Shown here piece after piece: positions 20,901 through 33,936 of a stretch of 64,000 nt of DNA. The stretch covers positions 48,612,873-48,676,872 of the forward strand of contig CM046856.1 in NCBI GenBank assembly GCA_025617745.1, written 5' to 3'. Position 1 is the first letter of the stretch; the number at the start of each line of letters is the position of its first letter. Both the position numbers and the translations under genes were made by a program. The DNA is from Heliocidaris erythrogramma. Lineage: Eukaryota > Echinodermata > Echinoidea > Camarodonta > Echinometridae. The notes beneath the pieces are model-generated. The model saw nothing but the letters and a program-made list of their open reading frames with translations, was not told the origin of the DNA and did no database searches.

Positions 20901-23287
20901 TGTGTGAACACTATTATGTTCATGTTCTGCTTTCTCACAAGTGCGACAAGGGAGCTACAACAGTAATTCTTCATACGCTCCTCAATGCACGGCGAAAAAC
21001 ACATGTCCTGTAGTTGTTTAATGAAGGCCGCTCCTGCATATTGAAGTCCCATAGCAGGCTGCCGGAGGTGCGTGCCAATTTCCATTCACCCACACCACTC
21101 TAAGTGTAGGGGTGACAGACAGGGCATGTGTTCTCCATGTACATGTCGTCTAGGGACTCGGGACTGCATGTTGCACTTTAAAAATCGATCAAAGCAAACC
21201 AACGTTTTCATTGTCTACCTTCATAGAATTCTATATGATTGGATTTGTAAGAAGTAGCAAATAGTGAGCACTTGTTGAGCGCAATGCCACGAACTGTTGA
21301 AAACTCTCGAGATGTATGCTTAAAATAATTTTTGATTACGGTGAGGTAGACGCTAGCATGTAGAAATTTATCGTTTCTCATCCCCCCCCCCCCCCCCCCC
21401 CCCCCCAAGAAATATCATTTCACAAGCACGACAAGCGCGGTTTATAAATTAACAATCAATCGTGTAGGAACAACAAATACTGAATAAATTAGAAGTGCGA
21501 TTTTTAATCTAGACGCTTAATAAAATTGGCATAAATCAAGGTGTTGCCATTGCCAGGAATGTCAGATTTTTGACTGAATAAAATATCTCTGACCATGCTT
21601 CTGAGTATAAAATACTAAATATGACTGGTTAAGTGGAAGTATTTCTTGGATTCCAAAGCGGTAACACACCCTTTAAGCCGTGCTCTAGTTCCCCCTGACA
21701 CTGGCGTTCCCCTCAACTTGGAGGAGGTATGACGGTGAGCGAGTCGGTCGCTTTAAGAGATTGGTCTCAAGTACCCTCTTTCTGTCGTGTCTTACGCTCA
21801 ATTTGTCCCGATAGTACTTGATCAACGCCTACCTTTTTAAAAACTTTGTCCTTCATATATTCTTTTGCCTTTTGCAGCATCTCCATCCACCTTCTTCTCT
21901 TCTTCTCTCATGTTGATTCTTGACATTCATTTGGTCGTTTAGTGAGGCCACCTACCTACCTGTTTTCTTGTTATCTTCCTTCCTTTCATCAATTCCTCTG
22001 CTTTGAGTCGATTTCGTTTCAAGTTCAAGTTTTTTTTCTTTTCATAAAGGTTACCTCAAGAAACACAATTAGAAACATTCAAGTAATGAAAACATTCATA
22101 AAAATGATAAACATGACAAATATGACTAGGAAAAGAAGAAAAGTGTAATTGAATTTATACGGGGGAGCCAGCAGTACCCAAATTGCTGTCAAGCTCTTAC
22201 TCTATATTATTCCTTTTATTTTTTTCGTCTATACTTCCTGTTTTATTTCAATATATTTATTTCTGTGCTGCCTCTTTTCCCCCTCTATCCCAGCCCACCC
22301 CCCTTCCCCCCCCCCCCCCCTATAGAAGAGCCACTCAGCATTGTCGGTCAACGTTCTGCTATTCTTGTCCTGTAAACTTTGTTTTACAATTTTCTCTTAC
22401 AGTTTATAGGGGAGTGTACGTTTGTAGGTTTTGCTATATGAATCGTTACCGCGACTTTATTCCACTATTTTCGTGTAATTCAAACATTCGGGATTCCGAA
22501 GAACACCAGTTTAAGGTTACCAATAACTGCCTGAAATATAATGCAAATAAATATGTGTTGAGGACGCCAAACTAAGGATTCTAGTCACCGATACAAGTCC
22601 ATCATTTCAAAATACAACTGCATATAAACTTAGGAAATGATGCACTCCCGGAGTTCAATCGCCCTTTTCTAGATCTCGAACATTGCACTCTGTTTTCGAT
22701 TGCATTATGCGAAGACAACAATCTAGTTGTCTATTTTCGTTCGGGAAAATTCGTTATACAACAGGATTACTCGAAAGGAATGAGATAACACATACGAGAC
22801 AGGGGTGAGCAAAGCCCCGTGAAATGTGACGGAGTTAATAATGGGGGGAAAACATCCGTGAAGTGGGGGCTAACTGTATGTCAGATGTCTGCGGATGCCT
22901 TGCGAGGGTATGAAACATAGAATCTATGTCAATCACTCTTTACCCAGATGTTCCATTGGAATAAACTGTATTCATATCACGTCACAGCCATTCGGCCATG
23001 TCTACAGGGTTGACGCCGAATTGACAATCTAAACCTGATCAACATACAACTCAAGAAAAAGATGAAGCAATAATATCCCGTCTGTATGTGAATTAAACAG
23101 TTTAGATTCTTTGTAAAATATTCTAAATTCTTTTAATTTTTGTAAACAAATTTTTAGGCATTTTTACTCCCAGTGTTTTAATTTTATTTGAAATGTTATT
23201 GATTAATCGGTTCTTTTACCTAACTGCCAGTGCAAATCTGTTTGTAGCTCATTAAACATTATTTTAAATATGGTGTTTGTTAAGCAG
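20901..23287. other. Intergenic DNA with homopolymer tracts
   Basis: No supported gene. A 25-base poly-C tract is at 21382-21406 and another at 22306-22320. A pyrimidine-rich stretch lies at about 21840-22060. The remaining sequence is AT-rich and apparently unique. Confidence 0.5.
21382..21406 (+). repeat. Poly-C tract (25 bases)
   Basis: The longest pure homopolymer in the window. The G-rich complement could form quadruplex structures. Confidence 0.9.
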
Positions 23288-23305
23288 AATATATATATAT
23301 ATATA
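23288..23305. repeat. (TA)n microsatellite
   Basis: Nine AT dinucleotides. Confidence 0.85.
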
Positions 23306-23568
23306 AGTCCTAATTATTATAATTAAAAAATGAAAATATTCTTTTCATATGCTTTGCATTAAATGAAATCATTCTTTGAAAATCGAATTCATTGTTTGTT
23401 TGAGTTGATTTTGTTTGTTTGTTGTTGTTTTTTTGTTGTTGTATTTTTTTTTTGGGGGGGGGGGGGGAGGTGGTATGTCATGGTGTGCCTTGAACAGAAA
23501 GACAGACAAGGGAGTGAGAGGGACGATAAGAAACCACAGAAAATGAAATATATTGCATGAAATCATTC

Positions 23569-23872
23569 CCTATCGCATTTTATTGGCTCATGTTGTTAAA
23601 TAAAATCACATGGAAATGTTTCGACACTGTTGACGACGTCTTATTGCTGTTTTTTTATTGCAGAATTTGTACACTGCAGTTTTAAAATTAGATCAGGAGG
23701 GGGTGAGGGTAGAAAACAGACCTATCGCATTTAACTGGCTCATGTTGCTAAAAAAATATCACATGGAAATGTTTCGACAATGTTGACGACATCTTATTGC
23801 TATTTTGATTGCAGAATTTGTACACTGCACTACTTAAATTAGATCAGGAGGGGGGAAATGGGGTAGAAAACA
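23569..23872 (+). repeat. 152-bp tandem duplication
   Basis: Two direct units, 23569-23720 and 23721 to about 23872, share CCTATCGCATTTWAYTGGCT, ATCACATGGAAATGTTTCGAC, TTGCAGAATTTGTACACTGC and TTAGATCAGGAGGGGG at a constant offset of 152 bp. Roughly 85-90% of bases agree by eye. A third, purine-rich G tract (23453-23467) lies just upstream. Neither unit is coding. Confidence 0.75.
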
Positions 23873-24935
23873 TACTGAAATCAGGATTTAAATAAGAGTA
23901 AAAACCGCCAGACTTGCTTCGTCTGGGGCTGCTTCAAAGAGGCCCCCAAAAGGTCAACCGTGGTTACTGGGAGACAGTCTAATAAATGTGGCTACACTGT
24001 TATTGGTGACACGCCACGCGGCATCACGAAGATACGTTCTGCGTGTGTGCGGTATCGGTGTTTAACTCCGCCGGTGCCACGTGCTGTGTGCTTGTGTGTT
24101 AACAATATATTTGTAGTCTGACGAGGAATTTCAAGTGGAAGTTTAGATATCCTGATGTCGGTCTTTGCCTCCATGTATAAATTTGTTTGAGGCTTTCCGT
24201 GCAATGACGTATTTTGCACAGACTCTACGCAAAAATGATATTCAGAGAATTAAAACCCTTCCCTCACTAAATTTGAATCATCACTTCAAAGTGTAGCACA
24301 AATTAACGTACAACAATTTTACATAGGAGATAATTAAAACTATCTTACGAAAAGTAAATGCTATCATTTATGTCATTAGTGAAGGCAATCTGGGTAATTT
24401 TCCCCATCCCTAAATCTCACTCGTAATTTTTCTATAAATTGTATTGTTTATGTAATATAATTTATGAAAATATTGTTGATGAGACAGGAAGGAGACATAA
24501 GTATGATATATTTAGCACGAAGTATCAACATATTTTCTTTATATTTTGTTTCCTCCACATGCTCTATCCCTTGGCTGTGCTTGTATCTTGGCGCCTCTAC
24601 CCTCGTGATCACGTGATCCTTGACCAATCACGACGCTGCATCTTCCGCCGCCGCAAACCAACCTTCACACATGCGTGTGTATGTAGGTAAGTGACACGAT
24701 TAAGATGCTAATTTGCGGGCTTGATTACATTATGAAATGTAGAAGCCGTACCGTACGTGAATTGATGTGTTTGAAACCCTTTGCGTTGTGGGTGTGCAAC
24801 ATCCCGTGTTGAGGAAATTACCTCTTCACCTGGGCCAGTCACTCGTACGGATAAGTTTTCAAAGGCGTCAAGTGTATATGTTATTGATAGTAGAAGAAAA
24901 AAAATAAAACATGGACAGAAAAGTGAGGAATGGGA
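23873..24935. other. Intergenic DNA with a small CpG/E-box patch
   Basis: At about 24590-24660 there is a GC-richer patch with the perfect 12-bp palindrome GATCACGTGATC (an E-box CACGTG), a CCAAT box (GACCAATCACG) and CCGCCGCC. It resembles promoter-type sequence, but no start site or exon can be shown. The rest is featureless. Confidence 0.35.
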
Positions 24936-25050
24936 AGGGAGAGAGAGAGAGAAAGAAAGAAGGGAGAGAGGAGAGAGAGAGAGAAAGGGGGGGGGGGGGA
25001 ACACATGCAAAAAAGGGAGAGGGGAGAGAGGAAGAGAGAGATGGCATGAG
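24936..25050 (+). repeat. (GA)n / poly-G purine tract
   Basis: A nearly pure purine plus strand with GAGAGA runs and a poly-G run at about 24987-24999. ORFs across it are low-complexity. Confidence 0.85.
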
Positions 25051-25459
25051 ACTGGAATATGATACAGCTAGTATGTCAGTATTCATGATAAAAGGAAAAT
25101 AAAACAGGAGTAAATGCATAGGATCGTTCGTACTACAAGCACGTATCCCTAGCTAATTTTCCTCCCACAGTGTTCTCGTAGAGAGGGAAAGAGATGAAGA
25201 AAGATAGTCGAAATAAAAAGAGACATTGGGGGTGAAAGAGATCAAAGGAGAGAAAGACGTGGAAAGAGTTGGAGAGGTGAAAGAGACCCTCAGAGTTTTT
25301 TTTTTTCTTTTTCTGGGAGTTTTCAATTTGCATGTTTTGAAAATCTATGCTCTATCACCACTGCAAATGTGCCTTTCATTTGCTGAAATGCCCAGTAAAT
25401 TCCGAATGATCAACATTAAAACTATGTCATAAAATTAACAATGAATTGCAGGATAGAAA

Positions 25460-25460
<1 letters not shown>

Positions 25461-25501
<41 letters not shown>

Positions 25502-25502
25502 T
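25461..25502 (+). repeat. (TAA)n microsatellite, about 14 units
   Basis: Uninterrupted TAA triplets. Confidence 0.95.
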
Positions 25503-26767
25503 GTGACATCTACCGAAAGAAAAACCGCTCAAATTCTATGTTTTCCGTCATAATTTGCATTCAGAAGAGGAAATAGTAATTTAATTAGCGTTGATGAATA
25601 GCCTCACCTAATTTTGAAGTACTCGTCTGCCAAAACTGTAAACTGATATAAACTCTTTTGAAGACAACAACGGAACAGTCCTTGCCACCACCCATTAGCA
25701 CAAAATACAGCGATGATTCTGCCCCCCAATATCGCATTATCAAAATCGACATTGGTGTGCGCCATTAAGAATCGATAGCCGGTATTCGTGACCGCTTGAT
25801 ATTGATTTTCGTATCGTCGTAGGAAATTAAACTTCACCCTGCTAATTTTTCGTCGAATGTGGACCTGTCATTTCAACTTGGCCGTTGACTGCAAACCAGA
25901 CACAAGAATATTGGTTTGTTATTTACATGAAAACGTATGGATATTATCGATTTGTCGTGTGTGGGGGAGGGGGGGGGGGGGGAATGTTTGATTTTCCAAC
26001 ATGCAATGTTTGTATATGTAGCCTGTGCTTCATGGGAAAATGTCGCAATGTGCCAGTAACAAATATTTAATTTCTCACTTAAACACGCCTTTTGTAAAAC
26101 GTTAATATTTGACACCTGCATGATAGTCCGCCTAAGCGTAAAATATAAGGTTTAGCAATTATTTATTTCTTTTGACAAAAAATATATTTCTGTAGTTATA
26201 CGCATACAGATGCCACAGGAATATTTCCAAAATTCCGAACAATTCTTTGTCATTTTCTAAAAACGGTATACAGGAAACTATTAGGGACATAACTATAATT
26301 CATTTCCTCCTCAAAGATAAGTCAGCACTGAAGAATTCATATCATGCCGCGAATTCGAATCGCCATGATTTTAAGTAAGATGAAGAATGTAAAACATTTG
26401 GAAGTGTAGGTAGGATGCTTTTCTCTCATTTCATGTCCCCTGTAGACTCCTTCGAAGAAAGTGGCATTAACTGGGGAAATAGAATGAAGAATAACTTACT
26501 CCCTACCTACTTAGAAATATTTCGCACGTTCACAGCTAAAGACTTTTTTTTATAGGAAGCACTACTTTAATTAGGCGTCTAAAATGTCCAGGTATACATA
26601 ATTTCTTAACAAAAATGATTGGATGACTGTAATTAATTCGTGGGTAGTTTTATGTTGATGGCAAAAATATCAATGCAAGGAGGTGATCCTATGTTGAATC
26701 TTCAATGGTGACTTCTCTTTTTTATTATCATATTTCTACTAAAACGAAGCCCTAATGACCATTTACC
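25503..26767. other. Intergenic DNA, no supported gene
   Basis: A 77-residue minus-strand frame (25604-25837) has even amino-acid composition but no motif or splice context I can defend. A poly-G tract lies at about 25969-25982. Confidence 0.4.
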
Positions 26768-26795
26768 ATTTATAGTATGACCTCATACTATAAAT
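26768..26795. other. Perfect 13-bp-arm hairpin
   Basis: ATTTATAGTATGA (26768-26780), a 2-base loop CC, then the exact complement TCATACTATAAAT (26783-26795). It could extrude as a cruciform. There is no U-tract or gene nearby, so it is not called a terminator. Confidence 0.6.
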
Positions 26796-26910
26796 TGAGA
26801 CGTATATATCTACCTGTATTACAAACATTTATGGCAGGTGAAAAAGTGTATTCATTTTTAGAAGACTGTCCTCTAAGTAAATAGAGTTGGTCTGTGTTTG
26901 ACTAATTTGA

Positions 26911-27136
26911 AGGATGAGAGGGAGAAAGAGAAAGAGAGTGAGGGGGAGAACGACAGATGGAGAGTGAGAGGAGGAGAGAGAGAGAGAGTGGGGAGAGGGG
27001 AGTGAGAGAAGAAGAAAAAGAAAAAGAAGAAGAGAGAGAATGAGAATGAGAGGAAGGGACAGAGAGAGGGGGAAATAAAGAGAGAGATAAAGAATGAGAG
27101 GAGAAGACAGAAAGAGAGAGAGAGAGAGAGAGGGAG
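26911..27136 (+). repeat. (GA)n purine-rich tract
   Basis: About 220 bp of GA/GAG repeats with few pyrimidines. It gives three overlapping low-complexity minus-strand ORFs that are not genes. Confidence 0.9.
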
Positions 27137-27192
27137 CGTTCCACTGGTGGAATAGCGCATCAATTCTAGAATAAGTCCCTCCAAGTAAAATA

Positions 27193-27229
27193 TGGAGAGT
27201 GAGTGTGAGTGTGTGTGTGTGTGTGTGTA

Positions 27230-27264
<35 letters not shown>

Positions 27265-27306
27265 GAGAGGGAGGGAGAGGGAGAGGGAGAGAGAGGGAGG
27301 GAGATC
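27193..27306 (+). repeat. (GT)n-(GA)n compound microsatellite
   Basis: GTGAGTGTGAGTGTGTGTGT passes into GAGAGA and GGGAGA repeats. Confidence 0.9.
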
Positions 27307-27971
27307 AGTTCTGCCTCTGCCGTTCGATTGAAACGAGGATTACGCCCCAGGTAAAGGTGCAGCCCCATTCTTCATGGTACAGCCATACTCATATGACGAG
27401 TATTGATCGAAGTCTTTGCTCTGTGCACCTGTTTAATATCGGAGAATCTAGTCGTGTTTGTCTTTGGAAATTGAGTTTACCAACCTTCACTAACACTTGA
27501 CTATCGGCTCGCCTGGATAGGGAGAGTCAAAAGCCATTGCCTAATAATACTGCAATAGGTTATATATTTGCCTGCATTAATGTTTAATAAAACTGTATAT
27601 CTTGGTTCGTAATACCCTTGGAGCGTAGATTAGTCCGCTTTATTGTAGTGAGACGTAACAATTTGTGAAAAGTAATTTATTTTGCGTGGGTGCGTGTGGG
27701 TGTCGGTGTATGCGAGTGCGTATGTCTCCGTGATTGTGTGAGTGTGTGAAAGAATTGTTTTTAATACACAGCCTGCCAGAGATCGTGATTATGTTTGTCT
27801 ATGTCGGCAGCTCACTGCCTCGCGCCCACACACACACACACACATTTTCTCCATTTATATTTTGACTTTCACATTTATGTCCTTAGATGTCAACTATGTT
27901 TTTACTATTTATATACATGCATCAGTTTGCGAAGATGCAGCTAGTATCTCCCCTTTTTTGTCATCCTGTCA

Positions 27972-28009
<38 letters not shown>

Positions 28010-28585
28010 AGTCATTCATCTCTCTCAATCTCGTCCTCATTCTATTCATTTTGTTAAAATCTCGTAGTTTCAACTCTCTCGGCTTATATTCCCCTCTCCT
28101 TCGTCATGGTTGCACCTTTTTTTTTTAAGTTTGTGCTGCTTAGAACCATCCCTAGCTATGATTGACGTGGCTACTCATGTTGACTGATGTGTTTCATTTG
28201 CTTTTCCTCACACCCCGTTTATGTGTCCTCTCATGTCCAATTAATACACCAGCGTAGAAATGGGTGCTACATGACGGAATTTCCTGTCGTGTTAAGATGA
28301 CATGACTTTCTGCATGAATGTGTATATACGGCACACGTAATACTAGAGGCATAGACAGGTCCTGCAAAATGGGGATGATCTGATTTTTTTTTTTTTGCCG
28401 CCACTTGCCTCTTTATTTGTTTATTTCTATTTTAGAACAAAATTAAATAATGCCTTGTGCTTGTTCTCTTGTTGAAAATAGGCATATTATGTAAATGGGG
28501 ATATCCGAGTCTTGCGTAATATTTTAAATTCACAATAAAATCATTCATCAGAGAAGCACCATTAGATACTATGCTACCCCATGGT
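27307..28585. other. Intergenic DNA with CA and CT microsatellites
   Basis: A (CA)n run lies at about 27826-27844 and a (CT)n run at about 27977-28006. Apart from these, no repeat or gene was recognised. Confidence 0.5.
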
Positions 28586-28589
28586 TTAA

Positions 28590-29193
28590 AGGCCAAGTCC
28601 ACCCTAACAAAAAGTTGATTTGAATAAATAGAGAAAAATCCATCAAGCATAACACTGAAAATTTCATCAAAATAGGATGTAAAATAAGAAAGTTATGGTA
28701 TTTTAAGGTTTCGCTTAATTTCGCAAAACAGTTATATGCACATCCTGCTCAGTATGGAAATGAGGGAACCAGTGACGTCACCCAATCACTATTTCTTTTG
28801 TATTTTATTATGTGAAATATAGAATATTTTAATTTCTGCAGATTTCACAATTAGGAAGCTCTCTTTGAATTGTGTATAGGTTGCAACAATGGCAATTACA
28901 CATGTTCAGCGAGGAATCAAACCTTGTTTCACATTATAACAAGGAAAAATTTTAAAAAAATCGTATTTCATGTAATAAAATACAAAAGAAATAGTGAGTG
29001 GGTGATGTCAATGGTTCCCTCATTTGCATACTGAGCAGGATGTGCATACAACTATTTTGCGAAATTAAGCGAAACTTTAAAATACCACAACTTTCTTATT
29101 TTACATCCTATTTTGATGAAATTTTCAGTGTTATGCTTGTTGGATTTTTCTCTATTTATTCAAATCAACTTTTGGTTCGGGTGGACTTGGCCT
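28590..29193. mobile_element. 604-bp fold-back MITE, AGGCCAAGTCCACCC ends
   Basis: Arms of roughly 215 bp (28590-28805 and about 28978-29193) are complementary at about 90% by eye; the ends are AGGCCAAGTCCACCC and GGGTGGACTTGGCCT. TTAA precedes the left end (28586-28589); the right flank is ATCA, probably a decayed TTAA. The left arm has a perfect CRE TGACGTCA (28773-28780) directly followed by CCCAATCAC; in the right arm the CRE has become TGATGTCA (29003-29010). Non-autonomous, Kolobok- or piggyBac-type by its TTAA target. Confidence 0.75.
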
Positions 29194-29686
29194 ATCATTT
29201 AGCTTACATCTTCTGGATCAACAACACTATTCAATGTTTACTTCTCTCAAATTAGGTTTCTTATAATTTCCATAGTCTGATAGTGGTCGAAAGGTTGGTT
29301 GTATTATACTTTAACAATAACCGGTCTAATGAGTAACATGTTAATTGAACTGTGATCATGGGGTATGTGTATCCGGGTGTATGTATCAATCTTCAAGCAT
29401 TTGCAACATAACATAGGAAGTACAGTTTAGCAGTGTCCATGTCCATGGGTATGTTCTTCAATAAGAACATAACTCCTAATGCACTGGTCTTAGCTATCGG
29501 TTCTTTTTTTTCACACGTCAGGATACCTATTTGCCGACACAAGCAGGTGTATTTGTCGACATACGTGTATCTTATTGACCCATACCGCCAGATGGCACGA
29601 GCCCGCGAACCCGCTCCATTCCACTTTAAATTTTCGAATTTCGACACTTTTTAATCGAAGAACGATGTGACAGATCCATTACGCAT
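29194..29686. other. Intergenic DNA, nothing recognised
   Basis: No supported feature. Confidence 0.4.
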
Positions 29687-29935
29687 TCCCTCCTCTCTCT
29701 CCCATTCTCTTTCTTCTCGCCATCTCTTTCTCTCTCCATCTGTCTCTCTTCCTCTCCCCACCTCTCTCTATCTCTCTCCCCACCTCTCTCTTTCTGTTCT
29801 ATCGCCATCTCCCTCTCTCAATCTTTAAATTTCTCTCTCATTATCTCTCTTTTTCTTTCTTCTTTCAATCTCTCTCACTCACTATCTCCTTTTCTCTCTT
29901 TCCTCTCTCCATCTCTCCCCCTATGTCTCTATGTC
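29687..29935 (+). repeat. CT-rich imperfect repeat tract
   Basis: TCTCTCTCCCCACCTCTCTC-type units and related pyrimidine strings. Confidence 0.8.
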
Positions 29936-31029
29936 CATGTCATTTAAGTTTGTCTTTCTCTATCTAACCCAGTTTTCTGCTTGCTTTTCCACACCTTTCT
30001 GTTTTATTTGATGTGATTTTTACGAACCCCTCTTTTTTTTCTTGCAGTCTCCTATTCTCTCACAACTATATATGCACCTTTTATTGATAATCGACTTCGT
30101 TCTTGAGGCGGTGGGGTGCTATTCTTTTGGGGGAATTTCATATATTTCTTTCATGAGTATTCTGTTTGTATATGAAATTTTGTACTATAATGGTAATCAC
30201 TGGCGTTAAAAAAAGAAGCACACGATTATACGTTAGGGTTATTTGAGGAGAGGTCAAAGAATATTCGTAGAATACATGTAGAGAAATAATATTGCCGACA
30301 GCATCGTATTCGTCCATCAATAATGTGCTTTCCAGTTGTGCACAGTGCTCATGGAGATGCAAATATTGTCCACGATATTAGTTCATATGTGTGTTGATTC
30401 CCACTGACAGAGCCAAGAGGCGTCTTCAGTGTGATGTTTCAAAGCAATATATTTGTCAATCAAACTCGATAATATTTTGCTCTCGCTATTTACTCTTTGT
30501 TCAAACGATTGCGCAGATTCATTTCTTCAATCCTACCCCGACGGCTTGATGCGTCAATCAGCTTTAGGAAATGGGAATTATTCATCATTGGGAAAGGAAT
30601 GAACAGTATGTAAATTTACATATTCCCCGCTATCCCTGTCCATCATTAACCTCCCTGCAAAAAAAAAAAGAATAATGTGCCCACTTCTGCCGTCGAATAG
30701 AGATGATTGAATGTTAACTATTATTTCTAGACGTAGACGACGATTCTGTCCCAATTTTCCAATCTAAAATTATACAAATTTAATAACTGTTAATACTTGA
30801 ACAAAACATCAATTTTTCTCCAATAAAGTTGACAGAACTTGTAACTGTAGGGCATCGATTTGGTTTCCATGCAAGTAGACACGGTGGAGAGATTATCGGG
30901 GTGTTCCAGAACTAGACTGAAGGTTTCTTGGCGATCGGGTTGTCATGATTATTAGCTCTCGGAATGTTAAACATCATCTAAGAGAAGATGTTGCCCACAT
31001 ATGCAGACTCTAGGATTTATGTTTTGTCC
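29936..31029. other. Intergenic DNA, nothing recognised
   Basis: AT-rich sequence without supported features. Confidence 0.45.
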
Positions 31030-31033
31030 TTAA

Positions 31034-31529
31034 AGGGGAAGTTCTCCCTGACAAGAAGTTGGTTGTAATAAAAGCAGAAAAATAAGAGAAAAATATTGGC
31101 GAAGGTTTGACAAAAATCCATCAAGGAATAAGAGAGTTATGGGTGTTTTAAAGTTTAAATTTGTGACGTCATATGCGAGCAGCTACCCCATACGTCATGT
31201 AATATAAATTCTATACATTCCCATTTTTCAATGGTTCATGATGACTGAAGATATTTTTCTTAGAGGAGCGGGTATGAAATGATGTTTAAGATGTTATATT
31301 GAATGCACAAGTAACGCCCTTTCCATTTTTCTGAAATAATGTCATTTTCTAGAATTTATATCACATGACACATGGGGGAGCTGCTCGCATGTGACGTCAC
31401 AAAACCAAAACTTTAAAAATCCATAACTCCATAATTCTTTAACGGATTTTCGCCAAAACTTCACTGATATGTTCCTTTTGTTTCTCTGCATTTATTAAAA
31501 CCAACTTTACGTCAGGGTGAACTTCCCCT
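31034..31529. mobile_element. 496-bp TTAA-flanked fold-back MITE, AGGGGAAGTTC ends
   Basis: Exact TTAA on both sides (31030-31033 and 31530-31533). Termini are AGGGGAAGTTCTCCCTGAC and GTCAGGGTGAACTTCCCCT. Arms of about 190 bp remain clearly complementary. Both carry perfect TGACGTCA octamers at the matching position (31164-31171 and 31392-31399), next to GCGAGCAGCT. There is no ORF. Similar ends are seen at 62972-63749, so these two are one family or close relatives. Confidence 0.8.
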
Positions 31530-31533
31530 TTAA

Positions 31534-32299
31534 TCATTCGCATTAAATGCTTTACGAATCCATTTCCTATCACATAGAATGGATCCTGCGTCAGTCCCAG
31601 GTATATAAAAGGATCCAGCAGCCAGTGGGTTAAGAGTCTGGTGTAATCGGTATTCCACTTTTAAACAGATAATCCTATGAATGGCATTTATTGGTTTGTA
31701 GCATAAACACACCGTTTTGTCACACAAATGCAGGCATATGGATTTGTTTAGATCAGCTAAAAGGGTGTAGAGTCATGCATGTTTTATTCATTTCTGTGGC
31801 AAGATTGATGGGTTTGCTTAATAAAGGGTCGGTCTCATAAAGTTACATAAAGCAGTGATAGATTAGTGTTCGGAAATAGCAGTGGTGTATCGGTAGAAAA
31901 ATCAGGTCCTTTTTTAATCAATGTATAGAAGGTCACCTCATTAAAAACGTATTTCTAAAACATTTTCTAGTGAAAATCGAATTCGTTTTATTTTGCTAAT
32001 GTGTATTAAAATTCTCGATATGATTACTTCTAATATGAAATGTTTCAAATTAAATGATTATCGTCATTTTTAGATATAGGACATATTTTTTATTTGTTTT
32101 TAATTTGTTTTCTACAAAATTCTTGGTAAAAACAATATTTCTTAAATATTCCTATACATAACAACCTGTCTTGCCACTTTCAAAAGATCCCTAAGAACAT
32201 ACACCTTTCCCCCAGTAATATAATGTTGTAATGTAATCTCTTACTTTTTGAGTCTTTTTGCTGTTGCTGTTGCTGTTGTCTTTTCTCTTCAAATCTGTA
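31534..32299. other. Intergenic DNA with a TATA-like string
   Basis: TATATAAAA at 31602-31610 lies between two GGATCC-containing strings. It looks like a core promoter TATA box in isolation, but no exon or start signal supports it. Confidence 0.3.
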
Positions 32300-32357
32300 A
32301 TCATGGTAATTTTGTAAGCGCTATAGTACATTCTGTTTTTAGCGCTCCTAAATATCC

Positions 32358-32386
<29 letters not shown>
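32300..32386 (+). repeat. Possible SINE 3' tail with (ATT)n
   Basis: TTTTGTAAGCGCTATAGTAC, then AGCGCTCCTAAATATC and an (ATT)n run of about eight units (32359-32385). A GCGCT-containing tail followed by ATT repeats is a pattern I associate with invertebrate SINEs. No head or A/B boxes were found, so the call is tentative. Confidence 0.35.
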
Positions 32387-32388
<2 letters not shown>

Positions 32389-33555
32389 CGGATCGATTCT
32401 GCATCAAAATCCGTAATTTGTCAAATAATAACTTTGATTGGTAATAGATGAAGCAAAAAATTGCTTAAGAAAACATATAATCTGCGTTTATCTATGTATT
32501 AAGTAAATACATTGGAAAGAGTGAAATATGTAAAATCTTTATACAGAGATTAATAAATGCGTACATGGATAGACTGTAAAAAGACCTCGAGTAAAATGGA
32601 AATATTTACCACAAAATATAAAAAAGGGGTTATCAAAATTTGAAGAACAACAAACCACGATTAAGCAAACGATTGCAACTGCAGAGCAAATGTAGAACAT
32701 AGCATTTCCATGTAGTAATGAAGAAAATATATACATTGTAGTGGAGAGCTTGTAGAGAGTGAGTGTATATCTGACAATCCTTGGTACCAAATCATTGTAC
32801 ACGTACTTGCTGCGATACGCCAATTTTCAACAAGTTGAATTTTTCATGTACAGGCTAACAGCTAAAAGAAACCAGAGTGATAACGTACGGTACGTATCCT
32901 CGGGGTGAAGCCACGCCATATGGAACATAGTCTGTGGTAATTGACTTTCCAGGAGTCCATATTTTTCTTATTTGACGAGAGAAGGGCGAGATTAAAGCCA
33001 CGCATTTCAATAAAAACACTTTCCACTCTGATTGCGACGTGACTCGATGACGGAAGGAAAAACAAAATGTCTGATTGCAAACATACACCTACGAAACATC
33101 TGTGTTGCAAAACATGTCCGTTGTTGGTATTAAAGATTTTAAAATATAAAGCACAGATGTGTTAATAGATAGATTTTCATATTTTTCTAATTTGTTTTTC
33201 AACTTTAAGAGTAATACAAAGAGCGCTCCCGAAAAAAGGTTTGCTCTCGAACGCCTTTGTCAATTATGGGTACGGCGTATTTGCTAAATTAAATTACGAA
33301 TATTTCACGGATAAAATGTTTTCTGTCTTACAATTCGCATTATATCGACTACCTTTGCGGAATTCTATGCCCTTTTTTGCCAAACTGTGGTGATTGATTG
33401 CCAATTTGCAGTATTTTGTCATGAATAGATAGAAATATACCGATACATAAAAAAGCGGGGAAATGGGAACTGAAGAGTTAACAGAAACTTTTTATTGGAT
33501 AGGAGGAAAATCGCTAATCTGCCATTTTGCCTCTGAGCAATACACTTTTGTTTTA
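32387..33555. other. Intergenic DNA, nothing recognised
   Basis: No supported feature. Confidence 0.4.
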
Positions 33556-33776
33556 TCTCTCTCTCTCTCTCTCTCTCTCCCTCTCTACCCATCGCTGTAT
33601 CCCTCTTCTCCCCCCTCTCTCTCTCTCTCCCCCTCTCCCTCTCTCAACCTCCTTTTTCCTCTTCTCTTTTCTTCCTCATCCTCTTACTCACTTCTTATAT
33701 TCTTCTTTCTGTCTTTCTACTTCTTACCCATCTCTCTCTCTCTCTCTCTCTCTCGCCTTCTCTCTGTTGCTCCCCT

Positions 33777-33810
<34 letters not shown>

Positions 33811-33899
33811 CTTCTCTCTGTTGCTCCCCTGCTCTCTCTCTCTCTCTCTCAGTCTCAATCTCAATATCATTATATTTAAATACTCTGTCTCATTATCTC

Positions 33900-33936
<37 letters not shown>

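Noticed and set aside
25604..25837. 77-codon minus-strand ORF with protein-like composition
   Set aside because: No domain, no splice context, and its length is within chance expectation for 64 kb.
26829..27500. 179-, 103- and 102-codon ORFs on both strands
   Set aside because: GA/GT microsatellite translation (Ser-Leu or Arg-Glu runs).
31602..31610. TATA box of a promoter
   Set aside because: An isolated TATATAAAA in AT-rich DNA, with no downstream exon or start signal.
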